Below are positions 1 through 10,130 of a stretch of 64,000 bases of DNA, in pieces. The notes under the pieces were generated by a model that was given only the letters and a program-made list of their open reading frames with translations, was not told where the DNA came from and did not search any database. The DNA comes from an uncultured cyanobacterium. GTDB lineage: Bacteria; Cyanobacteriota; Cyanobacteriia; Cyanobacteriales; Nostocaceae. Every line of letters starts with the position of its first letter. Within the stretch, counting starts at the first letter, position 1. The stretch covers positions 61,990 to 125,989 of the forward strand of contig CAIVAU010000160.1 in NCBI GenBank assembly GCA_903903925.1. The letters run 5' to 3'. A program made the translations under genes and the position numbers.

Positions 1-271
1 TGCTACTGAAAGATTTACGCATAATAAAATCGTAATTTTCAACGCCTAAGTTTACCCAAGTGAGTCAGTAGCGCCATAACTAACATCCCTAGCTTCATGT
101 AGATTCTAATAATCGTCAATCCATCGGGAAACTAGAGCGCTGATCCCAAGGGTATGACATTATAGTGTACGATTTTTCAGGATCTGCCCACTTTCCAACG
201 GTCAGCTTCCATCTGAAACAGGCGTGATCTGCTACAGATCTTGAAATTAAATCACCACTATCCTTTTTTTT

Positions 272-790
272 ATGGATTTGAAGTCTCTTATTCGCGACAT
301 TCCAGATTTCCCCAAACCCGGAATTTTATTTCGAGATATCACTACACTGCTAAGCGATCCAGAAGGACTACGCTATAGTATCGACCTATTGACGCAAAAG
401 TGCATTGACGCTAATTTCCAAGCGGAATACGTGGTAGGAATGGAGTCGCGAGGCTTCATTTTTGGCTCACTGCTGGCTTATAAGTTAGGAGTTGGTTTTA
501 TTCCCGTTCGCAAAAAAGGAAAGTTACCAGCACCAGTTTACTCGATAGAATATGCACTCGAGTATGGTACTGATTGTTTGGAAGTTCATCAAGATGCGTT
601 ACACCCAGGTAGCCGAATTCTAATTGTAGACGACCTGATCGCCACAGGTGGAACTGCAAGTGCAACAGCTAAGTTGGTGCTTGATGTTGGCTGCAAACTA
701 GTGGGGTTTGGGTTTATCATCGAACTACAAGATTTGCAAGGTCGGAAAAATCTGCCGGATGTGCCGATTATCACTCTTGTACAATACTAG
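272..790 (+). CDS. apt: adenine phosphoribosyltransferase
   Basis: Converts adenine and PRPP to AMP and pyrophosphate in cytoplasmic purine salvage. The 172-residue length is normal for the family. The PRPP-binding motif is visible near residues 112-124 ([13 protein letters not shown]), and the N-terminal half has the expected [14 protein letters not shown] signature. The ATG at 272 is the natural start for this N-terminus. It lies upstream of an unrelated permease gene and purF/purL lie 1.3 kb away on the other strand, so no purine operon is implied. Confidence 0.96.
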   Translation: MDLKSLIRDIPDFPKPGILFRDITTLLSDPEGLRYSIDLLTQKCIDANFQAEYVVGMESRGFIFGSLLAYKLGVGFIPVRKKGKLPAPVYSIEYALEYGTDCLEVHQDALHPGSRILIVDDLIATGGTASATAKLVLDVGCKLVGFGFIIELQDLQGRKNLPDVPIITLVQY

Positions 791-822
791 ATAATGGGCA
801 TGGGGCAATGGAAGACTGAATT

Positions 823-853
823 CCCCATGCCCCATGCCCCATGCCCCATGCCC
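823..853. repeat. CCCCATG heptamer tandem repeat
   Basis: Four head-to-tail copies of CCCCATG plus CCC. It ends eight bases before the probable permease start. A copy in the opposite sense (GGGCATGGGGCA, about 798-809) just upstream can pair with it. Heptamer tandem repeats of this kind are typical of heterocystous cyanobacterial genomes. Confidence 0.9.
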
Positions 854-860
854 TATAACT

Positions 861-1907
861 ATGACTACAACAAGAATTTCCATGGAGACAGGTCGTGATT
901 GGCTCCAACAGCTGATCACGAGCGAGACATTTGTTTATCTGATAAAGCGACTCTTGCAAGCGCTGTTAACTTTGTTATTGGCCTCAGCGTTGTCGTTTCT
1001 AATCATTCAAATGGCTCCGGGAGATTATGTAGACACGCTACGACAAAACCCAAAAATTTCTCCAGAAAGAATTGAGGAGCTAAAGCGACAGTTTGGTCTT
1101 GATCGCTCTTGGCCAGAGCAATATGGACTCTGGCTTTGGCGTGTCTTGACTAAGGGAGATTTTGGCACGAGTTTTGTTTACCAACGCTCAGTCTCGTCCC
1201 TGTTGTGGGAGCGGGTACCGGCAACACTGCTGTTAGCGATCACTTCTTTAGTTATGACCTGGGCGATCGCCATTCCCTTAGGAATCATCGCCGCCGTTCA
1301 GCAAAATCGATCTTCTGATCGAATTTTACAAGTATTGAGCTATGCCGGACAAGGATTTCCCAGTTTCATCACCGCCCTATTACTGCTGATTTTCGCCCAA
1401 AACGCCTCACCTCTATTTCCAGTGGGCAGTATGACTAGCATCGATCACAACGAACTCTCGTGGTTTGGTCAAGCCCTCGATATCGGTTGGCATATGATTT
1501 TACCTACTATCGCTTTAAGTATCACAAGCTTTGCTGGTTTGCAGCGCTTTACTCGGGGTCAATTGTTAGATGTACTACGTGAAGATTACATCCAAACAGC
1601 TCGTGCCAAAGGACTACCAGAAAACCGCGTGATCTACGTTCATGCTCTCCGGAATGCGATCAATCCCCTAATAACCTTGTTGGGTTTTGAGTTAGCTGGT
1701 TTATTAAGCGGTGCGTTTATTGCTGAATTTTTCTTCAACTGGCCCGGTTTAGGGAGATTAACCATACAAGCCGTGCAATCTCAAGATTTGTATTTACTCA
1801 TGGCAAGTTTGATGATGGGAGCAGTGCTGTTAATAATTGGTAACTTGCTAGCAGACTTAATGCTAAAAGCAGCAGATCCTCGCATTAGCTTGGAAAATTT
1901 GAATTAG
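861..1907 (+). CDS. ABC transporter permease, DppB/OppB type
   Basis: Inner-membrane permease subunit of a peptide/nickel-type ABC importer. Several hydrophobic helices are visible (for example the stretch starting LLTLLLASALSFLII), and the conserved cytoplasmic EAA-like loop is present (ARAKGLPENRVIYVHALRNAIN). Length about 348 residues, usual for the family. The reading frame is open from 834, but that ATG lies inside the CCCCATG repeat, so 861 or the ATG at 882 is a better start. No binding protein, second permease or ATPase is adjacent, so partners must be encoded elsewhere. The stop codon lies in the edge of a MITE-like repeat. Confidence 0.88.
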   Translation: MTTTRISMETGRDWLQQLITSETFVYLIKRLLQALLTLLLASALSFLIIQMAPGDYVDTLRQNPKISPERIEELKRQFGLDRSWPEQYGLWLWRVLTKGDFGTSFVYQRSVSSLLWERVPATLLLAITSLVMTWAIAIPLGIIAAVQQNRSSDRILQVLSYAGQGFPSFITALLLLIFAQNASPLFPVGSMTSIDHNELSWFGQALDIGWHMILPTIALSITSFAGLQRFTRGQLLDVLREDYIQTARAKGLPENRVIYVHALRNAINPLITLLGFELAGLLSGAFIAEFFFNWPGLGRLTIQAVQSQDLYLLMASLMMGAVLLIIGNLLADLMLKAADPRISLENLN

Positions 1908-2000
1908 ACATAGCCGTGAAAATTCATGATGCATTCGCTTAAATCCTTGGTAGTAGGGGCGTATTGCAATACGCCCCTACATGATTCCTGGAGATGTCTA
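1905..2000. repeat. 96-bp MITE-like element with 28-bp perfect palindrome
   Basis: Terminal inverted repeats TAGACATA / TATGTCTA-like (1905-1912 and about 1993-2000) enclose a perfect 28-bp palindrome at 1953-1980 (GTAGGGGCGTATTG and its complement). A second copy, in reverse orientation, is at 26700-26792. The left end overlaps the stop codon of the upstream permease gene. Confidence 0.82.
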
Positions 2001-2072
2001 TTAGTTAGTTCTTAGTTGGTAAAACGCAGACGAAGACGGATAAAGGCGCGTCTACATCTGCGGTTAAAATTC

Positions 2073-3572
2073 CTAAAGCACGACTTTTTCTAACATCAAC
2101 TTAGAACGTTTGATCTGTTCAGGAATGGAAACGGGGTAATCTCCAGTAAAGCAGGCAGAACAGAAGCTTTCAGGATCTTCTCGCGTTGCTTCCAGCATTC
2201 CCAGCCAACTAAGATAGGCAAGGGAGTCTACCCCAAGTTGCTTGGCAATCTCTTCCACTGACTTAGTAGCAGCAATGAGCTGATCTTGACTATCGGTATC
2301 AATACCATAGAAGCAAGGGTGAGTTACCGGAGGAGAGGAAATTCGCATATGTACTTCCGCTGCGCCCGTCTCAAGTAAAGTTTCGACTAGTTTGCGGCTG
2401 GTATTACCCCGAACAATAGAGTCATCCACGATCACCACTCGTTTACCATAAAGCACATCCTTGAGGGGGTTGAGTTTCATGCGGATGCCTATCTCACGCA
2501 TAGTGTGTGTAGGCTGAATAAACGTGCGCCCGACGTAGCGATTTTTAATCAACCCTTCCACATAGGGAATGCCAGAACTTTGGGAATAACCAATAGCAGC
2601 GGGAATACCAGAATCAGGAACACCAAAAACAATATCAGCATCAACAGGAGATTCTTCAGCTAGTTTCCGCCCTAACCGCATTCGGTAGCTGTATAAACTC
2701 TCGTGGTGCATGACACTGTCAGGGCGAGCAAAGTAAATCATCTCGAAGATGCACAACTTTCGCTCTTGCTTTTGACTCCATTGGAAGGAAGCCAAACCCT
2801 CTTCTGTGATCCAAACTAACTCACCTGGTTCAACCTCTCGCAGGTAATCAGCACCAATGATATCTAAACCACAAGTTTCTGAGGCGAGAACGTAACGGAC
2901 TGGACTGTCACCCAATGTGCCAATCACAAGGGGGCGGATGCCGTTGGGATCGCGAATGCCCATAATCCCTAACTCAGTGCCAATGACTAAACTAAAGGCT
3001 CCTTGACAACGTTGCAAGGCACGAATCGTCCCTTCTAACCAATCGTTACCAGCATTAACTTCTTGGGCGATCGCCATTGCAATCATTTCTGAGTCAGTTG
3101 TTGTCACTAAGTTACATTTCTGCTCTAACAACTCCTCTCGCAGCTGCACAGTATTGACTAAATTACCATTGTGTGCTAGAGCAATTTTCCCTAATGAAGT
3201 TTCCACAACAGCAGGCTGGGCATTCACTTTGCGGCTAGAACCTGTAGTTGAGTAACGAGTATGACCAACAGCTATGTTACCAGTTAAATCCTTTAAGATT
3301 GTTTCATTAAAGACTTGGGACACCAACCCCATGTCTTTGTGTAAGTGTACTTGTTCACCTTCAAATGTAGCAATGCCAGCTGATTCTTGACCCCGGTGCT
3401 GGAGGGCATATAATCCAAAGTAGGTAAGTTTGGCGACATCTTCTCCAGGTGCGTAGATCCCAAAAACACCACAAGCTTCTTCCGGCTTATCATGAAAAGT
3501 CTCACCTGCTTCGATTGAGTTATTAGCCTGCTGGAATTGGTCATCCAAACTGGCGGGATGGTTGAGAATCAT
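2073..3572 (-). CDS. purF: amidophosphoribosyltransferase
   Basis: First committed step of purine synthesis: PRPP plus glutamine to phosphoribosylamine. The 499 residues comprise an Ntn-type glutaminase domain and a PRTase domain. Cys34 (CGVFGIY) would be the N-terminal nucleophile after removal of a 33-residue propeptide. The PRPP loop is VVIVDDSIVRGNTSRK in the C-terminal half. The C-terminal CSACFTGDYP and other cysteines fit the [4Fe-4S]-containing Bacillus-type enzyme. It follows purL on the same strand with a 141-bp gap containing TCACTCC repeats, so the two are probably co-expressed. Confidence 0.97.
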   Translation of the reverse strand: MILNHPASLDDQFQQANNSIEAGETFHDKPEEACGVFGIYAPGEDVAKLTYFGLYALQHRGQESAGIATFEGEQVHLHKDMGLVSQVFNETILKDLTGNIAVGHTRYSTTGSSRKVNAQPAVVETSLGKIALAHNGNLVNTVQLREELLEQKCNLVTTTDSEMIAMAIAQEVNAGNDWLEGTIRALQRCQGAFSLVIGTELGIMGIRDPNGIRPLVIGTLGDSPVRYVLASETCGLDIIGADYLREVEPGELVWITEEGLASFQWSQKQERKLCIFEMIYFARPDSVMHHESLYSYRMRLGRKLAEESPVDADIVFGVPDSGIPAAIGYSQSSGIPYVEGLIKNRYVGRTFIQPTHTMREIGIRMKLNPLKDVLYGKRVVIVDDSIVRGNTSRKLVETLLETGAAEVHMRISSPPVTHPCFYGIDTDSQDQLIAATKSVEEIAKQLGVDSLAYLSWLGMLEATREDPESFCSACFTGDYPVSIPEQIKRSKLMLEKVVL

Positions 3573-3713
3573 AGTAGCTTTGCTCCTGATCTGATCAAGT
3601 CACTGAGAATCATGTAAACGGATAGTTAAAAAAATATTAATAAATTGTTAACTATCTAATGAAACAAACTAAAACTCCATCGCAATAATGAAGAGTGAGG
3701 AATTTATCACTCC

Positions 3714-6113
3714 TCACTCCTCACTCCTTGGTAGGGGTAGTGGTGTAGACAAACGCTTTTCTATTGCGTGAGAGTAGGGATCGCTCATATCCTTTATCCT
3801 AACCTGGATTAAAGCTTGGTTATCAGATGTTAAAACCCGCAGACCCACTTCGGGATTCCGGACTTTACCGAGTTTTTGCCACACTTGACCAAGATGCTCC
3901 TGTAAGTATGATTCCCAAATTTCTTGTTTTCCTAGCTCTACAGAAACTAAAATTCGTGCACCTCCCTCACCAAACAGCACTTCATCCCAACGTGAGGTAG
4001 GCATATTACCTGCGACCCCCAAGATGATTTCTGCACCAAGATTGCCAGTGATGCAACATTCTGCCAAGGCTACAGCGACTCCACCCTCAGCACAATCATG
4101 AGCCGAACACACCCACCCTTGACGAATTCCCTCACGGCAAACTTGCTGCACACGGCGTTCCAAATCAAAATCTACTCGTGGCGGTTTTCCTGCAACAGTA
4201 TCGTGGATAGTAGCTAAATATTCCGAACCACCTAAGGTGATTTTGGATTCTGAATTTTGAGCAATTTTGGATTCTATTGGTAATCCCAAAAGATAAATCA
4301 CATTGCCTTCTGCGTGCCAACCTTGACCACAAATCTTGGTTACATCAGGAATTAACCCTACCATCCCTACAACTGGAGTGGGGTAGATTGGTTGAGGGTT
4401 GCCTTGGGAATCAAAAGTTTCGTTGTATAGAGACACATTCCCACCAGTGACTGGAGTTGCCAATTCTCGACAACCATCAGCCAACCCACGACAAGCTTCA
4501 GCTAATTGCCAGTAACCAATAGGTTTTTCTGGACTGCCAAAATTCAAGTTATCTGTCACCGCCAGAGGTTCTGCTCCCACACAACTAAGATTGCGAGCAG
4601 CTTCTGCCACAACCGCCTTAGCTCCCTCATAGGGATCAAGGTAAACATAACGAGAATTGCAATCAACTGTAGCAGCAACACCGGGTTGGGGTGTGGGAAT
4701 TTTCTTTCCCTCTGCCCCTTGGTCACGTACTCGGATAATAGCTGCATCTGCACCGCCTGGGAGAATCACAGTATTGTTCTGCACTTGATGGTCATACTGA
4801 CGATAGACCCAACGTTTAGAAGCAATAGTAGGAGTATCAAGTAAAGTCAGCAGGATGTTATTCCAACTGTGCTGGTGTCCTTTGATTTCGATGCCAGCAG
4901 TTGTGCTCAAAGGTAAAGAATCAGGTGTCCAGTCCCAAGCTTTCCGAGCATATTCTGGTGGTTCTGTCAATACTTCCCGATGATACAGTGGCGTGTTTTC
5001 TGCCAAAGCAACAGCCGGGATTTCTGCTGCTACAACTCCGTTGAACCAAATCCGCACGATAGGTTCGGTAATCACAGTACCAGCAACCACTGCGTGCAGT
5101 CCCCAACGATGGAAAATATCAATTAACTCTTGTTCGCGTCCCTTTTGGGCGACAAACAACATCCGTTCTTGAGATTCAGAAAGCAGGTATTCATAAGGAA
5201 CCATCCCCACTTCCCTGACAGGAATCTTGTCTAAATCCAGTTCAATTCCCACACCGCCTTTTGCCGCCATTTCCGATGTAGAACAGGTAATGCCAGCAGC
5301 ACCCATATCCTGTGCTGCTACAACTGCACCAGTTTTAAACGCCTCTAAGCAAGCTTCAATCAACAACTTTTCCAGAAATGGGTCGCCCACCTGCACCGCC
5401 GGACGGTCATCTACTGACTGATCACTGAGTTCTGCACTGGCAAAACTCGCTCCTCCCATACCATCTCGTCCAGTGGTTGAACCTACATACAGAACAGGGT
5501 TTCCAATGCCAGATGCTCCAGATTTGACGATTTCTGGCGTTTCCATCAATCCCAAAGCCATGACATTTACCAAGGGGTTGTGGTTGTAAGCGGAGTCAAA
5601 GTAGACTTCGCCGCCGACAGTGGGTACCCCAACGCAATTACCATAATGGGCTATCCCAGCTACCACACCACTAAAAAGCCGTTGGGTTTTGGTCTCTTCT
5701 AAGGAACCGAAGCGGAGAGAATTTAAGACAGCAATAGGACGCGCACCCATTGTAAATATATCCCGGAGAATACCTCCTACTCCCGTTGCAGCTCCTTGGA
5801 GGGGTTCGATCGCTGAAGGATGGTTATGCGATTCAATCTTAAACGCGAGTTGCAGTCCATCACCTAAGTCTACAACACCAGCATTTTCACCTGGCCCTAC
5901 AAGAATACGCGGTCCTGTTGTCGGAAATTGTTTTAGTAAAGGTCGAGAATTTTTATAACAGCAATGTTCCGACCACATCACCCCAAACATTCCCAATTCA
6001 GCTTTGTTAGGATGACGCCCTAGTCGCCGGACAATTTCTTCGTATTCTTGTGGCTTCAAACCTTCAGCAGCAATTTCTTCTGGAGAAAAGGGAGATTGAA
6101 GAGTGGCGGTCAT
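3714..6113 (-). CDS. purL: phosphoribosylformylglycinamidine synthase subunit PurL
   Basis: ATP-dependent synthetase subunit that makes FGAM from FGAR in purine synthesis. At 799 residues it is the small PurL type that works with separate PurQ and PurS, neither of which is in this window. Visible signatures include [20 protein letters not shown] near the N-terminus, the ATP-binding [11 protein letters not shown] stretch, and two AIR-synthase-like halves. The last codons (RSEE) and the stop are read out of a TCACTCC heptamer array, so the C-terminus has been trimmed or extended by repeat growth. Confidence 0.97.
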   Translation of the reverse strand: MTATLQSPFSPEEIAAEGLKPQEYEEIVRRLGRHPNKAELGMFGVMWSEHCCYKNSRPLLKQFPTTGPRILVGPGENAGVVDLGDGLQLAFKIESHNHPSAIEPLQGAATGVGGILRDIFTMGARPIAVLNSLRFGSLEETKTQRLFSGVVAGIAHYGNCVGVPTVGGEVYFDSAYNHNPLVNVMALGLMETPEIVKSGASGIGNPVLYVGSTTGRDGMGGASFASAELSDQSVDDRPAVQVGDPFLEKLLIEACLEAFKTGAVVAAQDMGAAGITCSTSEMAAKGGVGIELDLDKIPVREVGMVPYEYLLSESQERMLFVAQKGREQELIDIFHRWGLHAVVAGTVITEPIVRIWFNGVVAAEIPAVALAENTPLYHREVLTEPPEYARKAWDWTPDSLPLSTTAGIEIKGHQHSWNNILLTLLDTPTIASKRWVYRQYDHQVQNNTVILPGGADAAIIRVRDQGAEGKKIPTPQPGVAATVDCNSRYVYLDPYEGAKAVVAEAARNLSCVGAEPLAVTDNLNFGSPEKPIGYWQLAEACRGLADGCRELATPVTGGNVSLYNETFDSQGNPQPIYPTPVVGMVGLIPDVTKICGQGWHAEGNVIYLLGLPIESKIAQNSESKITLGGSEYLATIHDTVAGKPPRVDFDLERRVQQVCREGIRQGWVCSAHDCAEGGVAVALAECCITGNLGAEIILGVAGNMPTSRWDEVLFGEGGARILVSVELGKQEIWESYLQEHLGQVWQKLGKVRNPEVGLRVLTSDNQALIQVRIKDMSDPYSHAIEKRLSTPLPLPRSEE

Positions 6114-6187
6114 GGAAGTACTGCACCAAAAGGATAGATCCCCATTTTACTCACTTCTTAATAAAACTTACCGATTGTTGTCTAAAC

Positions 6188-6469
6188 TTAGGATAATGGA
6201 ACTGCTTCATTTAACACACGATCTCGAATGCGATCGCGTAATCCCTTTTCTGTGACTAAATCTACATCACAACCCAGTAGCTCTTGTAAGTCCATCAGCA
6301 GTCCTCCAAGGTCAAACAGACTGCGTCCTGGCTGCATTTCTACATCGCTGTTCACATCAGCCTCTTGACATGCCACTGAGCCAAATATTCGGATGTTATA
6401 TGCACCGTATTTTGCAGCAGTTCGGAGGATATCTTCTCGCTTGGCTTGCAAAAGCTCGTAAATATTCAT
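6188..6469 (-). CDS. MNT-type nucleotidyltransferase, orphan, active-site deletion
   Basis: 93-residue minimal nucleotidyltransferase of the kind paired with HEPN proteins in type VII toxin-antitoxin modules. The GS motif is present (G30-S31 in RIFGSVA), followed by S41-D42-V43. Family members normally continue SD(I/V)DFLVEM; here the sequence runs [10 protein letters not shown], as if DFLV had been deleted in frame, removing the second catalytic aspartate. No HEPN gene follows: the next gene downstream is purL after 74 bp. It is probably a relic or a protein without transferase activity. Confidence 0.8.
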   Translation of the reverse strand: MNIYELLQAKREDILRTAAKYGAYNIRIFGSVACQEADVNSDVEMQPGRSLFDLGGLLMDLQELLGCDVDLVTEKGLRDRIRDRVLNEAVPLS

Positions 6470-6756
6470 TATCTATATATTTTAGCAATGGGCAATGGGC
6501 ATTGTCCGTCTGTAAGGGCGGGGAGACCCAGCCCTTACAGGAGTCGAGGTGTTTCTGACCTTCATAGGGGGTGGTGTACCGCCCGTGGGGTGTTCTTAAA
6601 GAAGAATACATCTGTCAGGAATCATAATTCATCGGATGGGGTCTTCAATCTCCAACAAGATTGAAGACACCGTGTAGACAGTAGGGATTTAAAGCCCTTT
6701 ACTCATCTGCCACTCACACAGAATTCCCAAGCTGACTCCTGACTCCTGACTCCTGA
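6470..6756. other. repeat-rich intergenic region downstream of apcD
   Basis: No convincing gene. It holds GGGCAAT-like heptamers (6488-6500), a perfect 11-bp stem hairpin at 6641-6668 (GTCTTCAATCT with its complement) and a TGACTCC array at 6735-6757. The hairpin lies 90 bp beyond the apcD stop and could end its transcript, but has no clear U-run. Confidence 0.6.
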
Positions 6757-7242
6757 TCAAGACATTGCTTGAATGATGTAATCAAAGTAAGGTGCTGCCT
6801 CAGAGGCATCTTCTGCTTGCAGTAAGTTAAGGGAGGCTTTTTTCAAACTGGTAATGGCTTCTACCATCCCAGGGACAGGAACGCCCAGAGAGTTGTACAT
6901 TTCCCGCACACCAATCAAACCAATTTTTTCAATTGGTCCCTTGTCACCAGCAAGCACGCCATAAGTAATTAGGCGCAAGTACCAGCCAAAGTCACGGATA
7001 CACAAAGCACGCTGGCGTTCTCCGTAAGCATTGCCTCCTGGTGAGATAAAGTCAGGACGCTTCTGCCAAAGCTGTTTAGTTGCTTCTTGAACTATCTTTT
7101 TTTCATTTTCAGCTAGGGTAGTGGCAATCCGTACCCGCTGTTCGCCAGTTTGCAAAAAGTCTTTGATATTAGTGAGTTCGCTACTGCTGGGATAACGCAG
7201 TTCGTCGTCGGCTTGGAGAATAACTTGGCTTACTACAGTCAT
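6757..7242 (-). CDS. apcD: allophycocyanin-B alpha-like subunit (terminal emitter)
   Basis: Phycobilisome core linker-pigment subunit that passes excitation from allophycocyanin toward the photosystems, with a role in state transitions. The 161 residues match the ApcD subtype rather than Apc[18 protein letters not shown] and [20 protein letters not shown], where the cysteine is the phycocyanobilin attachment site. It stands alone, as is usual for apcD, and is divergent from rlmD with a 89-bp gap that must hold both promoters. Confidence 0.95.
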   Translation of the reverse strand: MTVVSQVILQADDELRYPSSSELTNIKDFLQTGEQRVRIATTLAENEKKIVQEATKQLWQKRPDFISPGGNAYGERQRALCIRDFGWYLRLITYGVLAGDKGPIEKIGLIGVREMYNSLGVPVPGMVEAITSLKKASLNLLQAEDASEAAPYFDYIIQAMS

Positions 7243-7331
7243 GATTATCGTAATGGCATGAAATATTATCGTTATTTGCTAGTCTAACTAGTCTTGTAGA
7301 CACAAGTGAAGAGGGGAAGAGAAATTGACAA

Positions 7332-8699
7332 ATGACTGAAACATTGTGGCAACAAGGTAAATCAATTGAAATTACAATTACAGACCTAAGTGACACAGGA
7401 GATGGTGTGGGGCGTTGGGATGAACGGGTGGTATTTGTACCGGATACTGTACCTGGGGATCGCGTTGTTGTCCGCCTAATACACGTCAAACCCAAATACG
7501 CCCATGGTAACCTAACACGTCTGGTGCAGTCATCTCCAAGGCGCATTCAACCGAGTTGCATTGTGGCTGATAAGTGTGGTGGTTGCCAGTGGCAACATAT
7601 TAATTATGAGTACCAACTAGAAGCCAAACGAAATCAAGTTGTTCAAGCTTTGGAACGTATTGGTGGTTTCGTGCAACCGCCAGTAGATCCAGTTTTGGCT
7701 GCTTCCTCACCTTTAGGCTACCGCAACAAAGCGACCTACCCTTTAGGCAGATCTCGTAGTGGACAGGTACAAGCTGGTTACTACCAAAAAGGTAGCCACC
7801 AATTAATTAACTTGAATCAATGCCCAGTGCAAGATGCACAATTAAATCCACTATTAGCCGAAGTCAAATTAGATATCCAGAAACGAGGTTGGCAAATTTA
7901 CAACGAACAGGATCACAGCGGGCAAGTGCGCCATCTTAGTTTACGCATTGGTCGCCGCACAGGGGAAATGTTGCTGACTTTGGTCGTGAAGGATTGGAAT
8001 TTACACCTCATTAAAGATCAAGCGAATCTATGGTTAAAACGCTATCCCCAGTTGGTGGGAGTATCTTTAAACCACAACCCAGATCGAACCAATGTTATTT
8101 TTGGTTCTCAAACCCTTTGCATTGCTGGACTTCCTTACTTAAGAGAACAATTCGCCGGACTGGAATTTCAGGTGCGACCAGATACGTTTTTCCAAGTTTA
8201 TACGGAGACCGCAGAGGCATTGTTAAAAGTTATTCAGTCTGAACTGAATTTACAGGGAAATGAGGTATTACTTGATACTTACTGTGGAATCGGGACATTA
8301 ACTTTGCCACTGGCAAAACAAGTTTATCTTGCCACAGGGTTAGAAGTGCAACCAGAGGCAGTAGAACAGGCAACGTTAAATGCTAAGTTAAATAAAATTA
8401 ATAATGTAAATTTTATCACTGGTGCTGTAGAGAAATTACTTCCCACAATGGAGATCACAGCAGACGTTGTTTTACTTGATCCACCACGTAAAGGATGCGA
8501 TCGCGCCGTCATTGACACCTTATTGCTATTCAAACCACCTCGGATAGTTTACGTTAGCTGTAAAGTAGCAACCCTTGCCCGTGACTTGAAATTACTTTGT
8601 CAAAACGGTGTATATACCATTACACGCATACAACCTGCCGATTTTTTTCCCGAAACTGCTCATGTGGAAACTGCCGCCTTTCTTGTGCTATCACAATAG
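7332..8699 (+). CDS. rlmD: 23S rRNA (uracil-C5)-methyltransferase RlmD/RumA family
   Basis: SAM-dependent methyltransferase making 5-methyluridine in rRNA. An N-terminal TRAM domain (about residues 1-70) precedes an iron-sulfur cysteine cluster (C-IVADK-CGGC, about residues 76-85). The Rossmann core has DTYCGIGTLTLPLA and VVLLDPPRKGCD. The catalytic cysteine is in IVYVSCKVATLARD. 455 residues is typical. In cyanobacteria the exact uridine target is not deducible from sequence. Confidence 0.92.
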   Translation: MTETLWQQGKSIEITITDLSDTGDGVGRWDERVVFVPDTVPGDRVVVRLIHVKPKYAHGNLTRLVQSSPRRIQPSCIVADKCGGCQWQHINYEYQLEAKRNQVVQALERIGGFVQPPVDPVLAASSPLGYRNKATYPLGRSRSGQVQAGYYQKGSHQLINLNQCPVQDAQLNPLLAEVKLDIQKRGWQIYNEQDHSGQVRHLSLRIGRRTGEMLLTLVVKDWNLHLIKDQANLWLKRYPQLVGVSLNHNPDRTNVIFGSQTLCIAGLPYLREQFAGLEFQVRPDTFFQVYTETAEALLKVIQSELNLQGNEVLLDTYCGIGTLTLPLAKQVYLATGLEVQPEAVEQATLNAKLNKINNVNFITGAVEKLLPTMEITADVVLLDPPRKGCDRAVIDTLLLFKPPRIVYVSCKVATLARDLKLLCQNGVYTITRIQPADFFPETAHVETAAFLVLSQ

Positions 8700-9205
8700 G
8701 GAGTTAGTCCTAACTCCTGACTCCTGAACGGCAGTCGCTTCAAGTCGGCAAAGCCGCCCAACGCGCTGCCTCCTCCTGACTCCTGACTCCTTTACAAAAA
8801 CTCAAATTTGAAATTTCTAGTCGGGTGCATAATAAAAATGCTAGACTTGAACTAAGCTAAAAATATAATTCCTTTTGGTTACAAAAATTTCAGTTGCATG
8901 GGCTACTCAACAACTTGAACTGGGTTGCTTCAATCGCAAATCGGCACACAAGAGAGTACCACAACACTCTTAATTAAAAGCCAAAGCATCTTCTTTTAGT
9001 TGCTAACTGCTTGGGCAGTTTCATCTTCGCCGTTTTACACGTAAAAAACCCAATCTCAAATAGAGAGTCGGTGCTCCCTAGCATTTTCAAAACTTAGTTG
9101 TAAAGACGCAAGTTTGAAGGCAACATGACCACCTCAGTTTTCATCAGGGTGCCTGTGACAACAAACTGATGTCTAGCTAACTCTGAAAGCTACGGGGTTT
9201 CTCTT
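8700..9205. other. 506-bp intergenic region
   Basis: No open reading frame or RNA gene recognised. The left part carries TGACTCC-type heptamer copies (8708-8792). The remainder is unstructured sequence that presumably contains the promoter and leader of the anti-sigma gene at 9206. Confidence 0.5.
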
Positions 9206-9655
9206 GTGATTACTATTTCGCTTCGTCCTGTGGGACGCAATTGGGGGACAATTAGTTTTGCCTCCACTCTATATCTATGTCCAATATTAGATTTATTGTT
9301 GGCAGAGATTCCAGGAAAATTGCAAGCAGAACTGCGACTAGGACTTCAAGAAGCCTTAGTAAACGCAGCTAAACATGGCAATAATCTTGATCCTAGTAAA
9401 ACAGTTGTAGTTCGTTTCTCCTTAATAGACACTCAGTATTGGTGGATAATATCAGACCAAGGCGGTGGTTTTATTCCTTCACCGACTTGCGATGACGATC
9501 CCGCAGAATGCCTCCCACCAGATGAGGCAGAAAGCGGACGCGGTTTAAGTATTCTCCATCAAATTTTTGATCAGGTTGAATGGAATAGAAAAGGCACAGA
9601 GTTAAGACTTTGTAAACAACTAGAGCATCGACCTCGACTGGCCCTGAGACGGTGA
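9206..9655 (+). CDS. RsbW-like anti-sigma/serine kinase (GHKL ATPase)
   Basis: 149-residue single-domain HATPase of the anti-sigma factor/anti-anti-sigma kinase group. N-box EALVNAAKHGNN, G1-box ISDQGGGF and G2-box GRGLSILHQ are all visible. Start is GTG at 9206, since no ATG gives a complete fold. It would phosphorylate an STAS partner or bind a sigma factor in stress signalling; no partner gene lies next to it. Confidence 0.85.
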   Translation: MITISLRPVGRNWGTISFASTLYLCPILDLLLAEIPGKLQAELRLGLQEALVNAAKHGNNLDPSKTVVVRFSLIDTQYWWIISDQGGGFIPSPTCDDDPAECLPPDEAESGRGLSILHQIFDQVEWNRKGTELRLCKQLEHRPRLALRR

Positions 9656-9729
9656 GGGGAGCAGGGGAGCAAGAATTATCGGCAATGAGTTCTTTTCACC
9701 TCTGCCCCTCTGCCCCTCTGCCCCACTCC

Positions 9730-10014
9730 CTACTCTCCCCTATTTCCATGAGTTGGACAGGGTGGCGCAGAAATAGAGCGATCTAACCAACCAGTTGCTT
9801 GCTGGAGTCTTGGTAAGGCTTCTTGTGGTTCGTCTTTAAGAAGAAACACAAGAGCTGCTGCTGCTTGTTCACAAGCACGAACTTTGCGGTTAGACTTGAG
9901 ACGATGCCAATCGCTAGGAGAAATGCTCAGCTTTTCCATCAAAGCTTGGGCGAGTTCGAGGGTACTAAATTCATTCAGTTGACTGGTTTTAGGTAGCTGA
10001 GTTGATTGAGACAT
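9730..10014 (-). CDS. small conserved cyanobacterial protein (DUF6439-like)
   Basis: 94 residues with no recognised catalytic motif. The pattern LELAQALMEKLSISPSDWHRLK plus a C-terminal GWLDRSISAPPCP is one I associate with the cyanobacterial DUF6439 family. Function unknown. Convergent with the anti-sigma gene across GC-rich CCCCTCTG repeats, and divergent from the gene at 10131. Confidence 0.7.
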   Translation of the reverse strand: MSQSTQLPKTSQLNEFSTLELAQALMEKLSISPSDWHRLKSNRKVRACEQAAAALVFLLKDEPQEALPRLQQATGWLDRSISAPPCPTHGNRGE

Positions 10015-10130
10015 GATATTCAGTCCTTCTTGGCTGAGCTATTGGTCGTTTGTTTAATACTAATCACCAATGACCAGCAAAGAGGCGATTATTGGCAGAC
10101 CAATATTTTATCTTAGGTTACAACTTGTGA

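Noticed and set aside
834..860. Upstream ATG as the permease start
   Set aside because: It lies inside the CCCCATG repeat and would encode His-Pro-Ala-Cys-type repeat residues absent from the family.
725..959. Two minus-strand frames spanning the CCCCATG repeat
   Set aside because: They overlap apt and the permease on the opposite strand and are made of repeat sequence.
8700..9205. Structured RNA gene
   Set aside because: No long stem or known motif found by eye; covariance search with Rfam models would be decisive.
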